Below, one piece after another: positions 51,201 to 60,200 of a DNA stretch of 64,000 nt (its first letter is position 1; each line of letters opens with the position of its first letter). This stretch comes from Antilocapra americana (lineage: Eukaryota; Chordata; Mammalia; Artiodactyla; Antilocapridae). The stretch spans positions 1,367,526 to 1,431,525 of the forward strand of contig ML661382.1 of the NCBI GenBank assembly GCA_007570785.1, written 5' to 3'. The position numbers were made by a program, and so were the translations under genes. A model generated the notes under the pieces. That model was given only the letters and a program-made list of their open reading frames with translations. It was not told the DNA's origin and ran no database searches.

Positions 51201-54200
51201 GACTCTCCAGAGTCCCTTGGACGGCAAGAAGATCCAACCAGTCCATCCTAAAGGAGATCAGTCCTGGGTGTTCATTGGAAGGACTGATGTTGAAGCTGAA
51301 GCTCTGATATTTTAGCCACCTGATGTGAAGAGTTGACTCATTGGAAAAGATCCTAATGCTGGGAAGGATTGAGGGCAGGAAGAGAAGGGGACAACAGAGG
51401 ATGAGATAGCTGGATGGCATCACCAAGTCAGTGGACATTGGTTTGGGTAGATTCCGGGAGTTGTTGTTGGACAGGGAGGCCTGGCGTGCTGCAGTTCATG
51501 GGGTCGCAAAGAGTCGGGCATGACTGAGCGACTGAACTGAACATTTGTATTCAAGTCTGTTTCTTGATTTTCTGTTCTATTTCACTGGTCTTTCTGTTAA
51601 CATTCTAGAGGATTTATGGTATGTCTTACTATCTGATAAGGCTAATCTCCCCAATTTTTTTTCTTTTTTAGGATTTTTCATAGCTGTAGTTGTACATTTA
51701 TTTTTTCATGTGAACACTTGAATCAGCTTTATCAATCTTAGAGAAAAATGTTGGTCACTTTTTATTTGAGTCACATTACTTCACTTTTTCACAACATGCA
51801 TAAGCATACATACATACACACACATACACACATCTTTATGGACATTTTTGCATTTTTACAGGTCTGCTTTCATGTCGTTCAGACATGTTTTAAAGTTTTA
51901 TTTGTAAAGGTTCTGTACATTTCTTATTAGTTGATCCTTAAAATTGTACCTTTTATGCTGCTATTGTGTTATTCTTGATTTTAATATGTTGAGTTTATAT
52001 TCTTCTCCCTTGGATTATTTCACTTTTCAATCTGGTTATATTGTTGATTCTCTGAGATTTTACAAATATACTTTCATGTGATCTGCAAATACTGTTTTAT
52101 CTCTTCTTCACAAACTATTATGCCACAAAATGTTTTTCCTTACCCAATTGCATTGGCCAATATCATGAATACAGTGTTAAATAACAGTAAAGAGCGTGTT
52201 TACCTCTTTTAAAGAATAGACAGATTATGAAAGCTTAGAGAAGTTTAATAGCTTAAGATCATAGACTAGTTAGTGACAAAGCCATGATTGAATTTCACAT
52301 CTTTTTTACACCAGAAACATATTCTTTTTATTCCATCATGCTGCCTCTGGATTCTTTAAAGATTTGTTTAAAGGAGACGAGGCTCCTTTCTAATTTCTAG
52401 CCACTCTCAAGTGGATTGGAGAAACCCTACATATTTTATGATTTGATCTAGCAATCAACACAGTGAACATGCTCAATTCTTGTTCCCTCTTTCTCTTTTT
52501 TCCAGTGTATTTATTTTTGACTGCCCTAGGGCTTCACCGCTGCATGTGGGCTTTCTCTAGTTGCAGTGCATGGATTTCTCAGTGTGGTGTCCTCTCCTGT
52601 TCAGAGCATGGGCCCTAGGGTGGGCGGGCTCAGTACCTGCCTCTCCTGGGCTCTAGAGCACAGGTTCAGTAGTTGTGGCACGTGGGCTTGGTTGCCCTTG
52701 AGCATGTGGAATCTTCCCAAATCAGGGATCAAACCCATGCCTCCTGCATTGGCAAGCAATTCCCAACCACTGGACCACCAGGGAAGTCCTTGTTCCCTCT
52801 TTTTCTACAGATTAGAGAGAATTGGTCCCAGCTTTAGTCTGGATATCTTTCATTCTTTGAGAGTCTTGAGTATTTATAGAGATCAGAGGACTGAATACAT
52901 TTCCTTGTTTGCTTGACAGGAGCTCAATTTGGAAATGGAAGACCAACAGGAGAAGCTGGATACTCTCGAGCACCTAGTCACTGACCTGAGCTCCTGTGGC
53001 TTTGCTCTGGACCTGTCCCAGCACCAGAACAGGGTGCAGAACCTCAAAAAGGACTTCGCAGAGCTACAGAAGACAATTAAAGAAAGGTGAGTCTTCATAT
53101 GTGTGTCAATGACTTCTCCTTCACCAGAAAAGATAGCATCAAAATTCTGCTACTGAGCTGTAAGGGATTGGAAAGTGCCTCTTTCAGACAAAGCTATTCG
53201 GTCTACGTAATACTTCGTAGTCTTTCTGTTAGTAAATAGTAAGTTCCTTCTCAGTAATGGGGTGCACTTCCTGCTCTGTACAGGGGAAAGCCCAGGTCAC
53301 ATGGACCAAACAGAACAAATCTGAGACAGCAAGGATTGTGGTACGATTAGAAATAATGAGAAAAAATGGAAGAGAGTTCACAGACATAATTAGAGGTTAT
53401 TTGGCACTCACATTGCTGGTTTTGATCAGTTTAGTTGCTGTTATGGAGGAGTTTCTGGATTCTTCTTTGAAGGCAAATATGGGAATGTATGACACAGGTG
53501 GCTGATTTCAGGTTATTGGCTCATTGTTGAAAAGCTATAGTCCCTCCTCAGAAAGCCTCATGTGGGTTTAAAAGTTTGAAAAGACTTTTCTTGGTTTAGC
53601 TATAAATTTCTCGATTTGGCAGATGACTGCTTTAGTGACTAGAGGAAAGCAGTTGCTCAAATCACCACTGTGAGCAGCAGGTTATTTAATGCAGGTGAAG
53701 GGGACAGGACACGGGCCAAGCAGGTCTCGTCTTTCTTTGCCTCTGTGGAGGGCCTGTAGCTATATGAAGAACCAGGATCTCTGGTCTGACGTCTAACAGA
53801 TGTGACCATTTCCAAAACTTAATTTCAAAATTGAATTCTTTCTCCTTGATTTATTTGACTCTTGGGTGTGCTTAGCCTAACTTCTCTGAGCCTCAGTTTT
53901 GGCATCTTCCTTGCTAAAGGAATTAGCATGTGAATTGGGCCTTAAAAGAGTCAAAGACCTAAAAAGTAGCAGAGCTGGACTTGAGATCCAAAGCCTGCAT
54001 TCTTTCCATTGTATCACAGTACCTAAATAGCAGGCTCCCTTTAGTTTTGCTCACTTTCACTTTAGCCTCAAGTAAGATTGAAGACTCCTTTCCCCAGAAA
54101 TGTCCAAACAAGGGCAACAGATTCCTTAGTTTGATGCTCTCCTACATTATATGTGGTTGTTTAGCCAGAGCTGCCATGGAAAAGATTATGAGATGGGAAG

Positions 54201-57200
54201 GCCCTGTTAGGAAACTGATGCCTGGAGTCCTAGAATGAACCTAGTTTTAGTTCACGTTGACTTCTTTACAGAGCTTCATCCGGCAAGTAACAAAATGTCT
54301 CCCTTGACAGAGAGGAAGACGCATCATCTTGCCAGGAGCAATTAGATGAATTCCGGAAGCTGGTTAGGACTTTCCAGAAATGGCTGAAGGAAACTGAAGG
54401 GAATATTCCACCTGCAGAGGCTTTCATGAGTACTAAAGAGCTGGAAAAGCAGATTGAACACCTGAAGGTAGGTGAACAAGAGGATCTCCAGGAGTCAGGC
54501 TAGACAGCAGTTTGGAAGCTTGTATGTACGCATTTCAGTCTGTGGTTGGGGTGTGGTATGAGAAACCCCAAGTTATCCATCTGTATCAAACAGCAGTGCC
54601 TCCATGCTCTTCACGTGAGTTCCTCCTACCCCTGTCAAAGCACTTAGCACCGAAACATCTCCTATTTAAAAATCAAAATTAAAAATAAAATCTGGGAATG
54701 ATACCTGTAAAGTTTCAGCTCTTTAGGGGGATGCCTGTCATGCTGTGGCAGGTCACAGGAAAGGTGGTCATCAGAGTCCAGTCTTGTGAAGCTTACACTC
54801 TCATGTGTTTGAGAATTAGACGTTAGTTATATGGGAGCAAGTGCCAGACATGGGATCAGAAAATGGAGAGAATTTCTCCGTAACTAATTAAGGGGAAGTT
54901 AGAGTCAGCTGGTGGGAAGACACCTACAAGGGCGGTACCCACCTTTCTCCCATCTGCTGCAAGATCTCCTCTGCTGTCTTGATCATCCAGCTCCATGTGC
55001 ACCTTTAACATCTTTCTCATTTGTATTGAAACCAGCCTCCACCTAACTCTCGTGCATTTGCCCTTATTTTCTTAGTAAGACAGAATGTATCCTGAACAGA
55101 AGAAAGAGAAGAGTGTAGTTGTTTTCACAGAGAGGGTGCCAGGAGCATTTGCTGTGGAGAGCTCCCCTAGGACAGGGGTTCCCTGATTTCTTGGTTCCTC
55201 TATGTTTCAAGACACTTTTCATGGCACCTCAAGGCCAGCAAGAACAAAACCTGAAAAACCTCGCTTGCTAAGTGGTCAGATCCAAACAGCTTAACAGTAG
55301 TTGTTCACATGGTGACCAACAGATGTCACTGTTTTTCCCTCAAAAATTTAAAATATCGTATGAGTCGGTGCACAGTTTGAGAACTGTGGCTGTTTGGAAT
55401 CAAGAGTGACTAATAAAAGAACTGACAGCGTCTGCACTGACAAGGTTCAGTTTGAAGGTCGGCCCATGAGCTTGCCAGATGTTCGTGGCTCCGCGTCTTT
55501 CTCTGCGGCTGCTCTGCAGCTTTAAGTCAAAAGCTTAAGCAGGAATTCAGTGCGGAGGAAGGGCTGGAAGGCTAGGATCGTGTCCTTTCTGGGAAAGGAG
55601 TAAAATTCTACTTCTATAGCAGGCAGTTCACTGCTTAGGGACAACACTGCCAGACACATCAGAGCAGATGTCATTGTTTCGTAACGGCTTTCTGTGACGG
55701 CTAGAGCTCTGACTTCAAACCCAATATAAAGTTCCCTTGAAAAGGCAAAGTGTAGTCTATGATTCTGGGTATTTCTCTATGTCTCAGTATCTAGGCCTCA
55801 TCTTACCTTCCAACACCATTTCCTTTACGTTCTTTACGTGTGTGGTGTTCCCTTTGTCCACGTGGCAAACTCTTTATCTTAATGCCAAGCTTTCCTCCTT
55901 TCAGGCAGTTAGATGTGTCTCCTTTTGTGTGCTTAAGCGTCTAACGGCTCTCCATGTTTCTGTAATATCATTTATCACATTATAATTGATAATCTGAGCT
56001 TTTGGTTTGGGAACTGTGTCATAATCCTATTTTGTATTCCCAGTGCTTGGCATGATGCCTTGTGTATAGTAAATGCTCAAAAACAATTTTTTTTTTTGCT
56101 TGATGAATGAATGAATGAGAAAATCTTGGATATTCCAGGATATAATTCTCCTTGGCTGGCCAAACCAAGTTCTTGAAATGACTGAATAAATGAAAATGGT
56201 TACTTAATGCTTATCAAAACTCTGGGAAGTTTATGTAGAACAGGTGTCCATAATTATGAGGAGAAAGCCTTCAGATATTACATTCTGCTATTTTGTTCTT
56301 TAAACAGGATCTCCTAGAGGACTGGACAAGTAAGGGGCCTTTGGTAGAAGAAATCAATTGTAAAGGTACTTCTTTAGAAAATCTCATCATGGAGATCACA
56401 GCACCTGATTCTCAAGCCAAGACCGGTGAGTGCAGGCTCTTGAAAAAGTATTGAATAAACATCATTCTTTCCTTTGGCCTTTGATGATGACCCCTTGTTT
56501 AATGAAAGTTAGAATCAAGGTTGGATATGAGAACAAAGGAGGCTTCACAAAGGAGGCTGTCTTCCCCACGCAACCTGATCTGTTTTCCCCTTTGCTTTAT
56601 AACATTGCTCCATTTTACAGAATCTCTTCCCATGATGGGAGAAAGTAAAGGGACTAGTTGGCCCACATAGAACTGACAAATGAACATAGAAGGATTAAAA
56701 TAGGATTTTCCATTTTGAGGAATTTCCCTCTTCTAAATATGTAAATAGCATGGATATCCATTAACTTTAAATTGGGGTCAGCCCTGGAGAGTATAAGCAT
56801 ATCTTAGGCGAGGCTAGGTTTTTAGGAGTCAGTATTGGTACCCCAGAAACTGGCATACTTATTGGAAGTACTTACAAAGAGTGTGCCCAGATATATGAAT
56901 AGTCTCTTACAAATTGAGTCTTTCAGACAGAGCATCCCGAGCTCACAGTTACTTGCTGGTTGTTGACTGGGATCTCCTAGATTTTATTTCCAGACTGTGT
57001 TAACGCACTCCCATAGTCCCTTAAATAGTAAGAGCGAAGTTTGCTTTCTTTTTTGCTCCTGAGAATGGCTAGTTTCCTTTGGTATCCTAAAGTTTTAAAG
57101 ATGTCTTGGAATAACCAAAGATGTCTTGGAATAACCTAGAAGCATTTCAGGGAATTGGTGACTTTTATTTCCTAACACTTAAACGTCTAAGTTCAGTGAC

Positions 57201-60200
57201 TTTTGTGACATCACTCAGCAAACTTTTTCTATAAAGGGCCGTAGAGTAAATATTTTAGGCTTGTGGGCCATATGGTCTCTGCCACACTACATGTCTTCGC
57301 CATTGTAGCACAAAAGCAGGCATAAACCATATATAAATGAATGGGTGTGGCTGTGTTCCAGTGAAACTTTGTATACAGAAACAGGTGGAGGGACAGATTT
57401 GCTCTTGAACTAAAGCTTTCTCACTCCTGAACTGGATCAGTGCTTGTTCAACTTTTTTACTAGCATCTATTTAAAAATTAAATCTCTTATAGAACTATAC
57501 TTTATAAAACAAATAAAAATACTTTGGCATAAATTTCCCTTAAAAGTGAATGTATAGCATTTATATATTATGAGATTCATCAATTCATCAATGAGTGTTG
57601 AGGTTATCTTAGTAAATATAGAAATTTGAAGGAAAGAAAAGAATTTTTGAATGACTGCTTCATTGTTTGATTTATTTCTCCATTTTTTTCTTGGTTGCAT
57701 TGTGTCAAAAAAATACTTCACACAGATAAACAGCTGCAAATGATAGCAAAACTTTTTAAAAGTTCACTTTACTATGTGAAGTGTTAAGAGTTCTGTTATT
57801 ACACAGTTCTACCTGATGAGAGCCTGCTTTGAGCTTTTTTGTCATTTTATGTAATACACATGTGCTATAGATGTTTTTCTTTGCATATGAGTAGGCATGT
57901 GTCAGGCTGAATATTTTAAAGAGTTAGAGAAGAACTGCAATTTTTCCCATCAGTGACCCTCAGAAAGCAGTTAAATGTATGCCCAGAGATGCAGGAGCTC
58001 CTTTATTCTCCCCAAAAAGCAGCATAATTGACTGTATCTACTGGGTTAATGTGGTATTCACCATGATAGAGCGTGCATGTTTTACTGCCATTTCTAATAA
58101 GTACGTAGAAATATATGCTGAATCTTAAAGTTAAACCAAACATTTAGAGTCCCTAAAGCACCTTCTTAGTTATTTTGAAAACCAGTATGAAGATCACTAC
58201 CCTGAGTGCTTTTCAAGTTGTCTTCCATCTTTGAAAACCCACGAGTGTTCTAGTCCCTTACATCTGTGAACTCTTTTGGCGTCCTAAAGTTCTTTGACAT
58301 ATACTGCCTCACTGCCTCTCACCTGTAACCCCATGAAAGCTGACAAGATTATCTTCATATCCCAGAGAAGGTACTCAAGTCTGTCCACAGATTAAGGCTC
58401 ACTTACTGAGTTAGTGACAGTCTTGTCTAGACTGCCTTCTTCAAATTACTAGTCCAGTTCCTTTTCAGCCATCACCACACTAAAGTGGAATATGATCTTT
58501 GTGTTAATTTTTTAATTGAAAATACAAAAATTTTAACATTTAAAAATTTTGCTGTCACTGTTTTCTAGTATAACCGCAAAGATAACTTTTTCCACGGTGA
58601 AATTAGTGCGTGTGAGAGCCTTAGTCTGCCCTTGGAATGTTACATTATGTCATGACTATTCTTCACATTTCTTTATAGTCTTTGTAATTGCATGATCTGG
58701 TTTTTACTTACTTGCGATACTCCTGAAACATAAGAAATCAACTTGGGGAGAATATAGGTCAAATTGTGGTAATTAGAAACAGAACCAATGACACTAAACA
58801 GAATTTATGGGATGTTTATGAGCCAGATTTATTGGCACTTAGAATTTCTGTTTTCTGGTCTGGGAAGGGGAGCCGAATGTCATGAAAGAAAAAAAAAAGA
58901 CAGGGAATCTTTTGAAACAATATAAGAAGGGCTCACTTTTATGTCTTTAGTAAAAGAAGGCTGCTTTTTATGTCCTTAATTGTACTTACTGTTTATTTTT
59001 ATCACGGTGAACAACACTGATGTCAAAGTCGAACCTTTTTGGCTATATTGTGAATCCTCATTCCAAAGTATGTCAGATCGCAGTCTCAAGACTTAGTCAC
59101 TCTACTAATACTTGCTTCACAAAATTAGGGCAGAGTCCAAAGAATTCAAATTGGGGATTTAAGAAGGGAATTTGGATTTCCTCTAGAAAGGATTAGTAAT
59201 GTTACTGCTAAGGAGCTGAATCACCCCTAGTGACACTGTCGCCTGGCAGCTAAAATGATTTGTCTCTTTCCATGAGTATGTTGTCTTGTGCTGTGTTAAC
59301 TTCCGGATACCTGAGCTTACAGCGAGTGCCAAAGAGTAAACCCGGTGCCTGTATGTATGCCTAACACGTTTTGTCTCGCCCTGTTTGTCTCCCTGTCCTT
59401 CTGCTCAGGTTGCATACTGCCCTCTGTAGGAAGCTCTGTAGGCAGTGTAAACGGATACCACACCTGCAAAGGTGAGAACGCCATTTCAACAGTGCCTCTT
59501 TGTTGGGTGTGTCAGGACAGTGTTCCCGTTGGCATCTGTGTGTGTTTCCGTATGTGTGGAAAGACTGCTGCTAGGATGGGTTGTAAGGGTAAGAATCTGG
59601 GGAGAAGTAACCGTGATGCCTCTTTGTTGCTAGCTAAAGGCTAAACCAATGGGCAGCCAGTGAAATAAAGGTGCAAGTGAATAAACTGGACCACTAGATA
59701 AGACCAATAGCGAAAGACTTGAAAGAAAATGTATGCAAATCTTTGAATTATAAAGACGTTATACTAGAGATGGTCTAATCAAGCCCTCAGACCCCCAGCC
59801 AAGTTTTCTTTGTAGTTTAAAGAAGAAGTAGAAGAATGCCTCAAATCCTTCACTCCCTTTGCTTTTGCTGCTCCTGTGTTTACTTAGTATTTTATTGATA
59901 CATCTGAGTATGTCATGCTAAAATCAGAAAGCAGGTTAATGAGAGCTCTTTTGCTTTTTGTTTGTAAACAGGAACTTTTATGTGATTTAGCAGGAAGATA
60001 ATCTCTAGTTCACTAGAAAGAGTGGGAGAGATACTTAATCCTGATGAATAATTTAGTGAGGAACCAGTGGGGATACTTGAGAGCTATTCCCAGTCTGATT
60101 TCTGTTTCTGTGATGCTAGATCTGACGGAAATCCAGTGTGACATGTCAGATGTCAACTTGAAATATGAGAAACTTGGGGGAGTGCTTCGGGAACGCCAGG

